Below are positions 38,011 to 51,439 of a stretch of DNA of 64,000 nucleotides, in pieces. The notes beneath the pieces are model-generated. The model did not search any database, was not told the DNA's origin, and saw nothing but the letters and a program-made list of their open reading frames with translations. How positions within the stretch are numbered: the stretch's first letter is position 1; each line of letters starts with the position of its first letter. This DNA comes from Eudromia elegans (Eukaryota > Chordata > Aves > Tinamiformes > Tinamidae), in contig PTEX01000003.1 in assembly GCA_003342815.1 (NCBI GenBank), forward strand, positions 5,351,898-5,415,897, read 5' to 3'. The position numbers and the translations under genes were made by a program.

Positions 38011-38312
38011 GAGCTTTTATTTTCCACCTGAAATATGGACTGGATTTCACTTTATTCAAAATCCAGGTGACCTCAGAGGCTAGGAAATGATCCCTACCGA
38101 TTCTTCAGTGATATGTCTGAAATTTAGCAAGGACTTCCAAGCAGGCAACGAAGTTGCCATCCCACCACCCAGCAGCTGAATTTATGGCAAAGAGAGTGTA
38201 TCTCCTCTCTTCTGCTTAGCATCATCTCATGCAAAAAATTGATTGGGTTTCCAAATTTTCAACTGTATTTTCGTTTTTCTTTGCAAAAGACAAGCATTTC
38301 ATTGCCTAAAAA

Positions 38313-38440
38313 CAATGGGACATGACAAAGCATGTATTACTAGGCCATTAATGCTCTTCTCTTTGGCCTTATGCCTCACAATGCTCTGGAGACCTGCATT
38401 AATGGCCTAGTAATATGACACGCCCTATCATGTCTTATTG
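38313..38440. repeat. Long imperfect inverted repeat (stem about 42 bp, loop 41 nt)
   Basis: The left arm 38313-38354 and the right arm 38396-38440 are inverted copies. The inner 19-20 bp are perfect (ATTACTAGGCCATTAATGC against its complement at 38396-38414). The outer 22 bp match with six substitutions, all transitions, plus one 3-nt bulge. As RNA, the minus-strand transcript would keep four of the six as G-U pairs, and the plus-strand transcript two. Candidates are a small palindromic (MITE-like) transposon, a precursor-microRNA-like hairpin, or a conserved structured element. It lies some 300 bp beyond the ancient CR1 and is not part of it. Confidence 0.8.
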
Positions 38441-41400
38441 CTTAATTGGACTCCAGACAAATTCAGTTAAACCACATATGCTGTTCTTTTACGACTACTG
38501 CTATACGGTTTTTATTTCCTACATTCTTGGGTGCTTTTGGAGGTATTTGAGTTGTATCAAATGCATCTCCTGAGATCACAGATTGGAGATACGGAGTTTT
38601 AGCTATGCCCCTCAGCCCTTTGTCATCCACATGCACACGGGTATGCGCTCTGCAGGGCACAAGAGAAGTGCTGAGAGGCACCATTGGCAAATGCATGGCA
38701 GAGAAAGGGAGGCAGATGTCATAGCTGACCTGTGTCTACTCCAGACAACCTTCTGGCCACAAACTTCATCTATAAAAGCATGTCAGCCCTGAATATTGTG
38801 TAGGTTGAAAGAATTGGTTTGCATTCATGGTGACCTCTTTGATGAAGAACAACAAAAAAAAATGTTTGGGAATTTTCTCACGTGCAGTTCCTGCTTCTCC
38901 AGGCAGGCTGAGTGTTACGGCAGGAGCATTAATGAGATATCCTTAGGCCTTTCCGCTGAGTTCACTGCAATGCAGAGTAGGCCCCATATGAGGAATGCCA
39001 ACAGCTGTTGAGATAATTGTGAGAAAAAAAAAAAAGGCAAAAAAAGGAAACCTCAGGCAGGTTCTGATATCCCTCAACGTCTCACAGCACATTCACTGCA
39101 CTTGGGACACAGAGGCCAAAAGGATGCCTGCCTCTGTGGGAAATGGAAAAGGCGATGCCGAGGTTTACCTGTTTGCCCTCAGCATGTTCTGTAGTAAAAT
39201 GACAGCTTCTGGCAAATTCACGATGAAAATAGAAAGAAAGAGAGACCAATATGACTTTTTTTTGTTTTTCATGGGACAACCTAGACTATGACAGTAAAAT
39301 GAATGCTTGTCTAATGGGAATAAGTTTCTAGTGAATCTGTGAATCTGCTTACTTTGTGTGGGTTTGAGGTTGATGACTGATAAGTTTCAAAGTATTTTCA
39401 CAGGGTCCTCATCTAAGAATCATCTTTGAATGCTACAAGACCTTTGGTCACTTTATTTGCTAGATATTGGATTAAACTGAAGACTCTAGTGTTGAGATTC
39501 ATCACTGTCACATGCCCATGGCTCACAAAGATTGCTAGTGTGAATGTTAAAGTGTTTAAAGTAGAAATCTTAAAAGTAGTGACTTAATCAAAACTCTTTA
39601 AGTATTAATTTTAGAAGAAAATCTCAAGTGATTATAAGCTGTATAAATTTCTTTAAGATACTGGACACAGTTTGAGTGCTTATGATAATAAAAGAGCATC
39701 ATTATGCTCTTTAAAAAAAATCACAACTGATATAATTCAGAAAATTGTTATCAATTGGTGATATAGAAATCCAGAAAAAAAAAAGGCAGGATATTTAATA
39801 TTAGTCTAAATTAATTCTGATTTAAAAAAAAAGAAGAAAGGAGCAAGGCGAAGGAAGAAATGCCATTCTCACTCATAATAGCTGCAGTATTTAGCGCTAA
39901 GTTTATGAAGAAACTCTCTCAAAGCAGTGTTTGACAAACCTGATATTGCCAGTACGGCTCCTGCTGGTGTGTCATCCACGGCAGGTTTGCAGAGAAATGT
40001 CTGCAAAGCAGAGGCAGAGCGTGGGGGCTGCAGACACGGCGCCCCTTAGAAAACTGCCCGTTTGCAGAGCACGCAAGAATGGTGCCAAGTCAGGGCTACA
40101 GCATCATACGGGGAAGGCCTAACGAGACAGCTTTCCTTTCCACCTCCTCTCTAATCTCTGCCAAACCAATCTATCACCTACACATGGAAGTTGAAAATCT
40201 AATAAACAGGTCAGCAATGAAAGCTACGTCGTACCTGCGCCTGGAGCAGCCTCCCCCCTCATCTCACCAGCAACACGCCCACAGTTACCCAAGGGAAATA
40301 ATAAAATATTCAGACCATTATTACTTATTTAGAGGACACACACACACAAAAATCAAACCAAGTTAATATTTAGCCATTTGCAAAAAAAGCTCAGTATATG
40401 GCAGATGCTTTATTCAGGGTAAATTGGTAGACATATGTATTAGAGAAATGCTTTGCTCTTGATTTATTCTTTTGTCTTTCTTTCAGCTAAGCTTTCCTCA
40501 GGTGTTTTTGGACACCGGTACTTCTAAAGCCTGTGTGAAATGTCTATTTTTTTTACTAAACCACATCTGCTCTTTAAAATATACAGGAAAGATGAACTCA
40601 TCTAATAACAACGTTGGGAAATAACTGTAGCTGAGTATAAATAAAATTAAATTTGCACAGAGGAAAAAGCCATTTCAAACTATTTTTTTTTTCTGTATAA
40701 TCCATACCACAAATACTCAATAATTCAGTGAGTTTTCAGGCAATATATGTCAATGTTGACTCATTAAATGCATTAGCTATAAAATGGATCTCCAGTAGGA
40801 AGGCTAAGGAATGGTTTGTGTTCTTCTCTTTTTCATCATTTTTCCTTAGTGGTTTTAGTTTTAGGCTTTGCTTTATTCTTTTGTTTTTAAATTTCACACT
40901 TTATAAAGGATGCTTTACAGTAATTTTGGCAGCTCCAGTGTGTCATTAAAAAATAAACACATTTTATTCCTTACCAGAAGCCTGACCAAGAGCAAGATTG
41001 CCTTGATTTTACTTAATGGAAATGCTGACATATTAAATTAATGCTTAATTAATCCTTCAGAGACAGCCAGCCAGATGAAAAAGTGAAAAAGAAAACTGGG
41101 ATGGCGGGGAGTGAGGGACTCTCCCAGGCTGGCAGGGCCCAGTTGCGCTGGATTTTTATGTGCACGTGAGACAGAACAGAAATCTGAGAATAAGCAAAGT
41201 TTGAGGAGCATTAACTTGAAAACAATGTCGAATTCATTTCTCTAGGTAATAACTACATTTACTTAGCGTCTTCCAACTGAAAACTCTCGCAATATTTTAT
41301 AAAAAAGAATGAAATGTCCCAGTCCACCTGTCTAAACTAGGTGACAATGAATTTACTCATCAGCAATGTCACTGGGAGGAATCTTCCTAAGGAAATTCTC

Positions 41401-43069
41401 CTCTGCATAATGTGAGACAGCAGAGCCTGCTGTAAGATCTCAGCGTGCTTTATTCCAAAGGAGATCGGAGCTGGTGGGGAGGACACAGGGGAACATACAG
41501 AGCTGTTTTTTCACAGTAAGTTGAAGTGAATCTGGTTCTTGATACCTTTGTGAGATGTCACTCTATCAATCTTTTTCTCTCTTCATTTTTTTCACTCTGG
41601 ATGAGCAATTAGGATTCCTCCAACTTTGCTCACAGCTCAGTCTTCAGAGAAGGTGTTCTGAAGGAGAATGGAAAGTGGGATGAAAAGTCTCCAGATGCTC
41701 TGGGAACTATTTCAGGGAAAATGCATGGAATGATAATAATTGAGGGGATGGTGTATATTAGCATTGGGAACTGCAGAGCTGCAAAGGAAGCAAGCAGCTG
41801 AAAAAAGGTCTCCTGACTTGCAGGTTATTTAGTGCTGCCTCACAGCTTTTCTTCCTCCAGGGATGTGTCTCTGCTTGTGCTTTCTAAAACAGTACTTTTA
41901 TATTGGGATGACAACGTAAATGACAAGGTAAAATAATAATGAGATCACCTTTTCTTACGGGCTTTTGAAGCCTGGGTAGAGGATATGTTTTTAGTATAAA
42001 AGGATATAATTTAGGACCAATCCTTCAGATGCATGCATATCATTTTCTCTGCATGTCCTGATGACCATAAAGCTCCATTGAGATCCATCAGATTTTCCTC
42101 ATGATGTAAATGAAACTGGTGTAAGTTTGGCACACTGAAAACGTGAATTTCTCATGGTTCGACTTTACATGGGCAAAATTGTAGGGTTCTGGTACACAAA
42201 ATCCTGAGCAATCCACAAAGCAGGAAGCTTTAAGGTGGATTAAATATTTGATATCCTCGTGTAAAGATAAGAGAGACATTAGTAGAGGTGCTAATGCCCT
42301 TCATCCATGCTAGACCTCTTATTTGCAGAAATTCTGTGGCATCAGAGTGCCAGGTGTTCAGCCTGTGAACTTAATTTATGGCATCAGCCAACTGTACCTC
42401 ATTAGGATGCCTGACATTAATGGATCCCAACTTCTGCACATGGAAAATCAAAACATCACCTGTGAATATGAGGGTTGAGGTCTACGTGTGTAGCTTCACG
42501 TGGGATGATATAAGAGGCCATGACTGTCAAAACTTAGATGATGTAGGAAATTACACAAGTTGGAGCAATTCAACAAACAAATAGTTAGATAAATAAAAGG
42601 AAAACCCCTCAGGCAATACATTTGGCTCTTGGCATGTAATTCAATGACAGGCAGCTGAATAACACAAGTCCCAAATGAGCTGATTTTCTTGGTTTTCCAC
42701 ATGTTTCTCTTCACTGTCACATATGGAACAAATAAATAACATTGTTTTGTCTGGTTAACTTAGGTGTGGTGGCTAAACTAAGATTTTGGGATACCATTAC
42801 AACTGTATTAGGATGGTTAGCTGCTCAAAAAGGGGCTTAAAAAAGCCCTAACAAGCCTTTGTTTGGTCCCTACGCCCAAGAAACCATTTATTTCTTCTCC
42901 TAATGCCTAAAGAATTATTTTCACATTCTTTTTGATTAGTACTTTCATGTGAAGCCATTGTCTGCAATATGAGTTCAGTTGTTATCTACTCCCTAAAAAA
43001 AATTATTTCCACATTTGCTATGTAACAGTCTGACAAACAAATAACACCTGCAGAGGATCACGCTCCGTA
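38441..43069. other. Gene-free stretch
   Basis: No coding region is supported. Overlapping short open frames at 38463-39291 and 39931-40366 have no domains. Around 41030-41165 the sequence is enhancer-like: TTAATGCTTAATTAATCC followed by a GC-richer patch. A short AC tract lies near 40335-40348. Confidence 0.5.
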
Positions 43070-43860
43070 AAGAAAGCAAGGAAAAATAGGTGGAAAGCCT
43101 GAGAACTGCACTAATGCTCGGTGATTGATCTTGTTAGTAGGCAGAGTCTGTCAGAGCACGTTGCCCCAACACAGGAACGCTGCGCTGAGGAACCAGCAGC
43201 AAGGGAAAGAAATGCATTTCTATATGGATCACAGTCAGACTCCCTCCCCCAGCTTCCCGAGCGGAGCTTGATTGTCAGCATTATACACAGGCTCAGACAA
43301 TGCTTTCAATAGACGCCTTTTTGGAAGACAATTGCAGAAAGCATGATAACGGGATTTGTCACCCTGATGTGGCTGCTGTTTCAGCAGGCATTATAATAAT
43401 GAAAGGAAGTTTTACTAATTGAAAATGTGAATGAAATTCAGCTGTCTTTTTATTTTAATTCTTCTGGATGAAAGCCAATTAAGATCATCTGTCTAATGCA
43501 TCTATTCACCCCTATTGCAACAATGTGTCAATTATAATGGATGTCTAATAAACTCAGACTTCCCAGGACAGAAAGCTGAGCATATAAAACAGCCAGTGAG
43601 ACTCATGAATGCATACCTGCAAAATCTCGGGGAAGGGTTGACCGAAGCCGCCAATGGCCGAGCCTGGTTTCCACAGCCTGCCCAAGGGGAGTTAACTCGC
43701 ACGTCCTGGCCAGGGGGTGCCTCTCTTGCAGAGCACATCTGTGTCCTCTAAGTGCTGCTCTGAACTGCTGGTCCTCCTCAAGCACTTCATGGTGCCTAAT
43801 CAGCAATATTCAAAGCTATCAGATGCCTATCAATTTAAACAGAGCACATCTCTTCATGCT
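43070..43860. promoter_or_regulatory. Candidate conserved non-coding block
   Basis: Nearly 800 bp are free of simple repeats and transposon sequence. They are dense with words such as CAATTATAATGGATG (about 43530), AGCCAATTAAGATCATC (about 43475), GCATTATAATAATGAAAG (about 43390) and a CpG-containing patch at 43640-43660. The texture is like that of deeply conserved vertebrate enhancers. The open frames inside (up to 78 codons) look accidental. Confidence 0.35.
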
Positions 43861-45029
43861 TCAAGCTGACTTTTCCCCTCAGGCTTCAGCAGTGCTGACA
43901 GGCAGCGTGGCCCAAAGGAAGGGGGCTTGCAGGGTGAAAAATGTTGATGTTGACTGACACTGTGTCTGCACTTTACGTCTTTCAGGTGTTTTGTCCTGGA
44001 ATAGCTCTATTCTGGTTGTGTGGACTGAAAGCCTCTCAGTGATATTAGATGCTCTTCCAGAGCTCACCTCTTAGCTTAATGTACAAATAAACCAGTTCAT
44101 GTCACCCAAGACAGCACTGCAATGCAAGCCAGGTGTGGTAAACGAGGCCGATGGGAGACTTGCTTCAAAAGTACGTTTCTGATCCAGATTAAAACACCAA
44201 AGTAGATACAAAGATGTTCAGAAAAGGGAGGGAAAGAGAGGCTAAAAGAATTATAGTAATAAAAGTTTAAAATTACATTTTATCACTGACAAATTTTAGT
44301 ATTAGCATTAAATAAGGAGCATAAGTATATTCAAGATCAGTATTTAACACTCTGCCTTTATTCAGGCCCCTAACAAATTTTGGATAAGCATTGCAAATGT
44401 TTACATGAGCCCACAGCCTTTATAAGATGCATTTTCTCACTATGAACAAGTCAGTCTCAAAATAAGGTTCATGGTAAATTCAAAGCTTTTTGGCTGCTGT
44501 CACCAGTGCTGCTTCTGTGGGTGTCTCTGCCTCTGCTTTTCATGCTTCTCCATATCCTTGGCAGGTAACACTAGTGAGGATGTCAGGAATCTGATTAAAC
44601 CATCTTTTATGAGAGAAGGTATTAATAAAGAAATTTTCACAGTTTTGTAAAAATAATTTCACTGTAGTCCTTTCATATTTATTTTTCTACAGATGTCCTT
44701 GACTATGATTTTACTGAAAGGAATTCTCGCCTAAGAGAGATATGCACTTTGAGTGAGAATTATAACCTGTACATGACTTTTGAATTAATGCACAGCCAGA
44801 ACTTGCCCTAAAAGCCTACTCTAAGATTAAGCTCATTCAGTCATGGAATAGGAAACCTCCATGCAACAACCTGTTCAATTAGAGCAGATCAGACTCTTGA
44901 AAACTTGAGAACTAGCTCCAAACCAGGAATGAGCTTGCACTGGTTCCCAGCGTCCCGCCAGCAGAACATCCCAGAGTCTCCTTGATTGTTTACAGACAGT
45001 AGAACATGAGACACACATAAACAGAAATG

Positions 45030-45310
45030 AGACACAATGAATTGTGTCTACCCTGATAATGAAATTGCAAGATCAGTTGTGGGTCCACCAGAAAGCCTTT
45101 TTGGCTGCATAGTGCACCCAATTAGATCAGAGGGTGCTTTGGGAGCAAGAAATGCAGCGGGAGGAGTGAATGAGGCAAATAACAACATTGCTACTCCTAC
45201 AGTTATTGCCTCGCTCCTTAATAAGATTATTAGCTCTGTGCTTCATATTATTAACAGTATAACAGTAAGGTGGGATCAAATGCATCTCCTTTCTGTAGAC
45301 TACATATGCT
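45030..45310. promoter_or_regulatory. Candidate conserved non-coding element
   Basis: The interval ends in a dense A+T-rich run with TTAATAAGATTATTAGC, CATATTATTAACAG and a GGATCAAATGC word, and it has no repeats. A 93-codon frame (45037-45318) covers almost all of it. Its product has no recognised domain, so a regulatory element is the likelier reading, although a conserved unknown exon remains possible. Confidence 0.28.
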
Positions 45311-45689
45311 GCCCTTGACTTTTCTGTAAAAACCTGCAGCAGGCTCCAGCTTTTCTAAGGACCAGATGCACAGGAGAAACTGAGGACGGGCACTGCAATG
45401 CTTTCATTTCAGCACCTCTGGTGCTGAGGCTGTCTGCATAGCAAAAGTCAAGATATAGGTGCCTAGCAATGATCACAAATGTCAAAAATGCCCCAGCATA
45501 CTTGCCAAAACTCCTGTAGAAACAAGGATGGGCTGAACTGCACCTCTCAAAGAGAGTGAACTGCTTCGCCCAGGCCCAAGGAAAGCACCTCTCTTTTCAG
45601 AGCACCAGACACCTTCATGGCCTTAGCAGCTCAGTCCTTTCTTTGGTGCTGGAAAGACAGTGTTTGCGCTCTTAGAGAAAAAAAAAAAT

Positions 45690-45790
45690 TTAGATTATCT
45701 TAGGTGAAGTGCAGCTTTGAACCTGGATCTTCCGTGTCCCAAGTTCACTGTCTGTGCTCTGTGGTTTTAAGAAAGGAAATTGCCATCAAC
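45690..45790. repeat. Possible decayed SINE-like fragment
   Basis: The phrase TTTGAACCTGGATCTTCCG, followed by TCCCAAGTTCACTG and TGCTCTGTGG, resembles the tRNA-box-like core of old amniote repeats ('gaacccaggtcttc ... tgctct'). The match is short and diverged, and the family is not assigned. Confidence 0.25.
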
Positions 45791-48700
45791 TCCTCCTTCT
45801 AGTTTGTCTTTTTGATGGTCACAGTGCTCCAGGTTTTGCGGATCTGACACGTGGGAGCATCTCATTGGACTCTGGCATGAGACAAGCCCTGTCTACTCAG
45901 TTCCGACGTGATGCAGATAGTCTGGTATGCCCTGTTGTGGCTATATAGCTATGTAGGGAACTGCTTTACGGAATGAACTATGATTGTAAGGAAATCACTG
46001 ATCTTCTAGGGTTATGGAAAGATTTTTTGAGGACCTGCATTTTGGATGAATGTCCCTAAAGTGGTAATTAAGGTCACAACTTGTGAATCTATAGCCAATG
46101 ATCTACTGTTGTGAGTTTTTTTTTTAAATAGTGTTACTGGGTGAGATTTTGAAGGACACCAATGTATCCAGTCAGTGGGTACACTGTTGGGACATCCCAA
46201 GTATAAGGGCAGGCTCTTGAGAACGAGGAGGGCAGTGGAGAGTGATAAATTCTAGGCAGTGGATTGAGAAGATAAGCTTGTAGCAGCATCTTGAGTGGAT
46301 ATAACACTGCATTTCCCAAGACCAAAGGAAAACTAGAAACCTGTATCATGATCTTGGCAACCTTTGTCAGGATTACTAAAGCTCTCTCTGAAGAATATTC
46401 TGCAGAAAGACTCTGTACAGCTTAAGCATTGACTAGATGTGGAAGTCTAGAAGAAAGCCAAGCCAAACATGATAACAAGATTATGTGTGATTGATAGGGT
46501 GGAGGAAGAAGGCTGTGCGAGGAACTTGGGACAGGAATGATGAAAACCTATGTTTTTACTTTGCTGATCGTGACTCTTCACAGTGAGGTGTCATAGAAAC
46601 AGCTAAGGACTGTAATTTGGACAGATGGCTGGAGCCCTGAATAGAAAGGCACAGAAACAGAAGTGAGTTTAGAGGAAAAAAGAGAAGGAAATGCATGTGC
46701 ATAGGTCTGTGCTACTGTGAAACCTGGAAGAAAAGCAGCATGGTTATTCTAAAGAACATACTGCACAAATAGAGCTGAGGAAGTCAAAGGAAAAAAAAAG
46801 ATTTCTTGAACATTAAGGCCAAGCATTAAGGCAAGCCAGACTTCACTATCTCTGCAGGCAGGTCTTTCCCATCCAGACTCTTGCTGCACTAAAGAGAGTA
46901 TTTTGGAAAAAAGTTGTTCAAGATTTTCAGTGGGAGCACTTTACTCGGAGCAAGTGGTATAAGCCAGTGAAGAGAGATGAGCATGGAAATGGAGGAGAGC
47001 ATCTCTGAACACTGGGGACTCACCGTGCATCAAGTAAGTAGTTTACAGATTAAAAGATTGAAGCCCTGGCAAAAGAAACAAATGGATTTTTTTGGCGTAA
47101 GAGATGAAAATATAATTATCCTCTAAGCATTGGAGAAGGGAGAGATGAAGGAAGAAAAGGTTGGAAAGATTATGTTTTTATAGGAAAATGAGGGATGGAA
47201 TGGAAAGAGGTGTTAGGGAAATCAGGTGAGGGGAAGTGGAAGCAGCAAGTGGAAGATCTTGGAGGACAACGGCAGGTCGGAGGGTACTATGGACGCTCTG
47301 TGAGACTGTACTGTGCCCAGCCTGAGTGTACTGTGAAAGGAAATGCAGCGGGAGACGGGAGAACGGAGGCCTGGCTGTCTTGTGAGATTTCTCCTAGAGG
47401 AAATTGAAGCAATGCAATGCGGAGGCATCAGTGGCAGTCACTTGAGGGCCATGCTTGTAAGACGCTAGGTGTAGGAGTCAGGATGCAGGAACAGGGATGG
47501 GGCAAGTACATCTAGCTGAAGAGGAAGAAGAGCTGAAGGAGGACAGGAATAATAGTAGAAAAATTGTGTAGCTCAAGCCAGTAAATTCATACTTGCCATG
47601 TTATCACTGAAAGTGTGATGTATATTCTGAACCAAAATGAAAAATTTAAAGCATATTGCAGAGTCTTAAATATGGAATAGAAAGGTGTCTGCTTACAGGT
47701 ATAACAGTTCAGGAGGTGCTTTTTTCCTCTTCTTGCAGAAAACCAAATTTGTCAGAGAAAAGATACTTTCGCCACTTTCCAGTTTCCTGAAAACAACAAG
47801 TCTTTCCACAGAAATCTGTGATTGTTATCTTTGATTTAATCTGTTTATTATCTACTAAGTATGTGAAACACAGCCATATGTAGTGATAATGTATGGTGCA
47901 AACAAATAGTGGTAAACATGATACTTCAGGAAAGGTGATGCACTACATTCTGTCATGCAAAGCAGTGAATTATTTTAGGTTTTATATTAGGGTTGTGTTT
48001 GTTGACATTTTGCTGCATAACCCATAATATGGGATTCCACTTCTAGATGACAGGATTTATTCTGATATCAGCAATTTAGAGCATATTGCAATTATTATAT
48101 GGAACAGAAAAAGTCTTTATTTTCCCTTAATTTCTCTCTTATGCAGATGCTGTCGAGAGAAGAAATGTGAGGTAGTCAGGTAGGTCTTTTAGATTATCCA
48201 GTTGAGGAGAATTCACTTGCCAAAATGCTCTTCTGAGCCCTCTCAAAAGCTCTCCGTCTGCCCGGCTCCTCAGACTGACTGTGACTCTCCTGCCCACAGA
48301 AATGCCCTCTCATCGGATATGATGCACGTACTCACATGCCAGGAGCTTTCCAGCCCCTTCCCTAGGGATTGATGCATCCCTGCAGCCCCTTCCAAAAGCG
48401 AGGGAAGGGTTGTGCCACCATTTTCTTCTTTTTGGAAACAGCAGATTTGAAGTGCAAACACCTGGATGCAGTCTGGTCTGGGACATTCGCGGCACAAATC
48501 CAGCCTGGACAACCCAGACTGGTCCATTAACCTGTTGTTGACCACAGCATGCTCACTCTGTGTGCATCCACACAAGATGGACCCGTGGCATTTCCATAGC
48601 GGGATCAGAGCAGGAGAACAAGGGCCTGTTCAAGGTTGTCCTGTTCACACGAACACACCAGTGCTTTCAAAGCATGGAGTGGGTGCCAGATCTGGCATGG

Positions 48701-51022
48701 ACACTTTTCTCCACCACAGGGGAAGAAGGAAGATAGATTTCTAACCAGGGGACTCTGTCACTCATTTTCTGTCTCCTTCCAGTGTTTCCAGCACCAAACA
48801 GCTCAATAGCAACCACAGAACCAGCTGCTGGATGAGCCCCAGAGGCCGGGAGTACCCAGGGACAGCTCAACACCTCCGCTGCCGGGGAGCCTGGCTGCAA
48901 CCCACAGCTCTTCCCTGCTGACCAGGCAGCGGAGCCTGGTGTCCCCGCTGCTTAGGGCAGACATGGACAGGCTGAAGAGGCACGGCTGCTCCCAGGCTCT
49001 GGGCCTGCCTGCTGAGGATGCTCTTCTGCCTCCGCTCTTCCGTCCCCTCCACGCTGCATGGAAGCAGCCTCATAGGCTGCGCTCCCTATTCCTTTTCTTT
49101 TGTATCAGTTTATAAGCAGCCACTTGTAAGGCATCCAGCTGCAGTTGAACCCCACAAATCTGAGAAATTTGCACACTCTGTCTTCCAAACCTTGCACCAC
49201 CCCAGTGCCCACAGTTCCCCTCTCCCTGCTGCTTTATTCACCCCTTACCCCTTGAGCTGGGCAAGTGGCAGCGTGCGCCGGTGCCGGGCTTACTGCCCAG
49301 CTCACGAGCTGCCTCCTGCTGCAGGCGATGGGAGGGCAATGCTGCTGCTCCAAGAAGCCTGGCAGAAACGCGGCACCTGCAGACTGCAGCCCCTCTGCAA
49401 GGTGCACCCTCCTCCGTCCTGCCGAGACAGAGCAGGAGCAGGCAGGTGCTGGGGCGGTCTGTACCAGCCCCGTGGGACGCAGCACTGCAGCATCGCTCCA
49501 GGGAACCAGACAGAGTCAGAACTCTGATTTCTAGCTCTGCCCTGCCTGCCCTGGTTGTTTGGCCCTCTACTTGATGTCTTCGGGTCATTTAAGCTGGACT
49601 TTCTGTAGCACCTAACACAGCGACACCCTCATCTTATATGATACCTCTAGATGACAGTGTAATACAGATGGAAAATAAAAAAATCTATCTCAACAAAGCG
49701 CATGTCCCCTTCATACTTATTAATAATTAATATCAGCTTTGCTTTTTATTGTTTTAGTGGTTTTGTGAAAATAGAAATAATTGTTGCTGATTATTATTTA
49801 AGTGATGACAACATGATTAATAATACTTCAGGATAGGAACGACTCACACTAAACAACCTAGAATGGGAGATATTATCTCTGTTGGTGGCAAATCTCATAA
49901 TATACAGGCATTGGAAAAATGATAAACCACCTGTAGCGGAAGAATGATTAAAGACAAAGATGCGTGAGGCAACACACAGGTAGAAGAGATCAATAGTTAG
50001 CATATAGAACACCTTAAGATCTTGAGTCTATCACTCCTTCTGACATGAGCTGCCCTGTTGCAGGCAGGTGCAGAACGATGCACGGGATAGTTATTGGCCC
50101 AAAGAGGTGGCTCCAAAATCTGCTGGTTGAGAAACAGCCACCCGTGGACAAACCTTCCCCTGCTAGAACTCCTCTATCAGCTTTACCAAAGCTAAATTCA
50201 GACAGTGATTTCTATATTTAATGAGTTATTGAATGCAGAGTACTTTTAGCAAACCTTATGTCTGTCACCTTGCCACATTTCTGCCTTTAAAAAAGGCCCA
50301 TTCCAGTGGCCTGTTTCTGCTTATAGCGATCAATGCTAAAAGCACAATATTTGTAAACGCTTCCACAGTGAAAAGCTACTCTACTTCCTGAATCTTATTT
50401 CCATTTTATAATAGGAAGAGAAAATTGTTGAGTTGGTCATAATGTGGAAATAGTAAGAAAAAAAAGACAAAAAAAATCCAGGGAAGGAAGTTGAAATTCC
50501 TAGTACTTTGGTTATGAAGTTTTACTGTGATGCCTCACGTAACCAGCGTCTTGGCTCCCTGGTGCTTATCGGCCATATTCTGCCTCTGTGCTTCTCACAG
50601 CACTTACGGCTTTTCCCTCCTTGCGGGACAGGGAGTCCATACAGAAAACCAGAAAATTAAAGGAGCGGGGTCTGTATCTCCACTTTCTTTTTTTTCTTTT
50701 TATCAGAAAATTTACTGCCAGGTTTTGACTTGCTTGTTCAGTTGCTAAAGATGTTTATTTTGCAAGTCCATTGTCTTGTGTCTGCCAGAAATTCTTTAAA
50801 TCAGACATTTTTACCAGCTCTCTTGAAGTGCTATCACGCAGCATGGGACCCTTAAGAGTGACTTTGAATAACGCGTGGGGTGAAATGCGGACACCCTTTG
50901 TAAAGCCCTGCCTGCTCCTCTTCCTTTAGCCCTTTACCAGTGATCAGAAAGCGGCTCTGCCTCTCAGCTGGAACTTGGAGCTGGAATGATAGGAGATGTG
51001 GGTTGCCTTACAGCGAGAACTT

Positions 51023-51227
51023 CATAGAATCACAGAATCACAGGATGGTTGAGGTAGGAAGGGACCTCTAGAGATCATCTAGTCCAACCCCCTGCTCCAG
51101 GAAGGGACACCCAGAGCACGGGGCACAGGGTGGCATCCAGGAGGGCCTGAAGATCTCCAGAGAAGGAGACTCCACAGCCTCTCTGGGCAGCCTGTGCCAG
51201 GGCTCTGTCACCCTCACAGGAAAGAAG
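51023..51227 (-). mobile_element. CR1 LINE, 5'-truncated copy with intact 3' end
   Basis: The plus strand starts with CATAGAATCACAGAATCACA, the reverse complement of the short ATTCTGTGATTCTATG repeat that ends CR1 elements. It continues with GGAAGGGACCTCTAGAGATC, ATCTAGTCCAACCCCCTG, CTCCAGAGAAGGAGACTCC and GCCTCTCTGGGCAGCC. It stops at AAAGAAG, so only the last 205 bp of the element are present. This 5' truncation is typical for CR1. It is the clearest sign that the DNA is avian. The copy is inactive and looks much younger than the one at 37.4 kb. Confidence 0.96.
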
Positions 51228-51439
51228 CTGGGTCCACTACACACTCAGCTGACAGGACACCTATGCAGACTCTTAAGACACAGACTATTTCTACACAGGC
51301 ACAAATTCTCTGTTTCTTTCCATTTAGTTTAAAATAAAGGTAACTCTAGAGCTGGGATTTTTTGTTTTGTTTGTGGTTTTTGTTAATGCAAGCATGAATT
51401 AGAAATGTGGTTTAAAACAATGGTTATGTTAGAGAATAT

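Larger units (their letters stand above)
43861..51022. other. Gene-free stretch with a GC-richer part near its end
   Basis: No gene is supported. The part at 48860-49530 is GC-richer, and frames up to 169 codons overlap there on both strands. CpG is not as dense as at 9.1-9.8 kb. Acceptor-like tracts end at about 47739, 48780 and 49323 without clear donors. Two sub-intervals are listed separately. Confidence 0.5.

Noticed and set aside
49018..49527. 169-codon ORF in the GC-richer part
   Set aside because: At least five frames are open across the same bases, so composition explains it.
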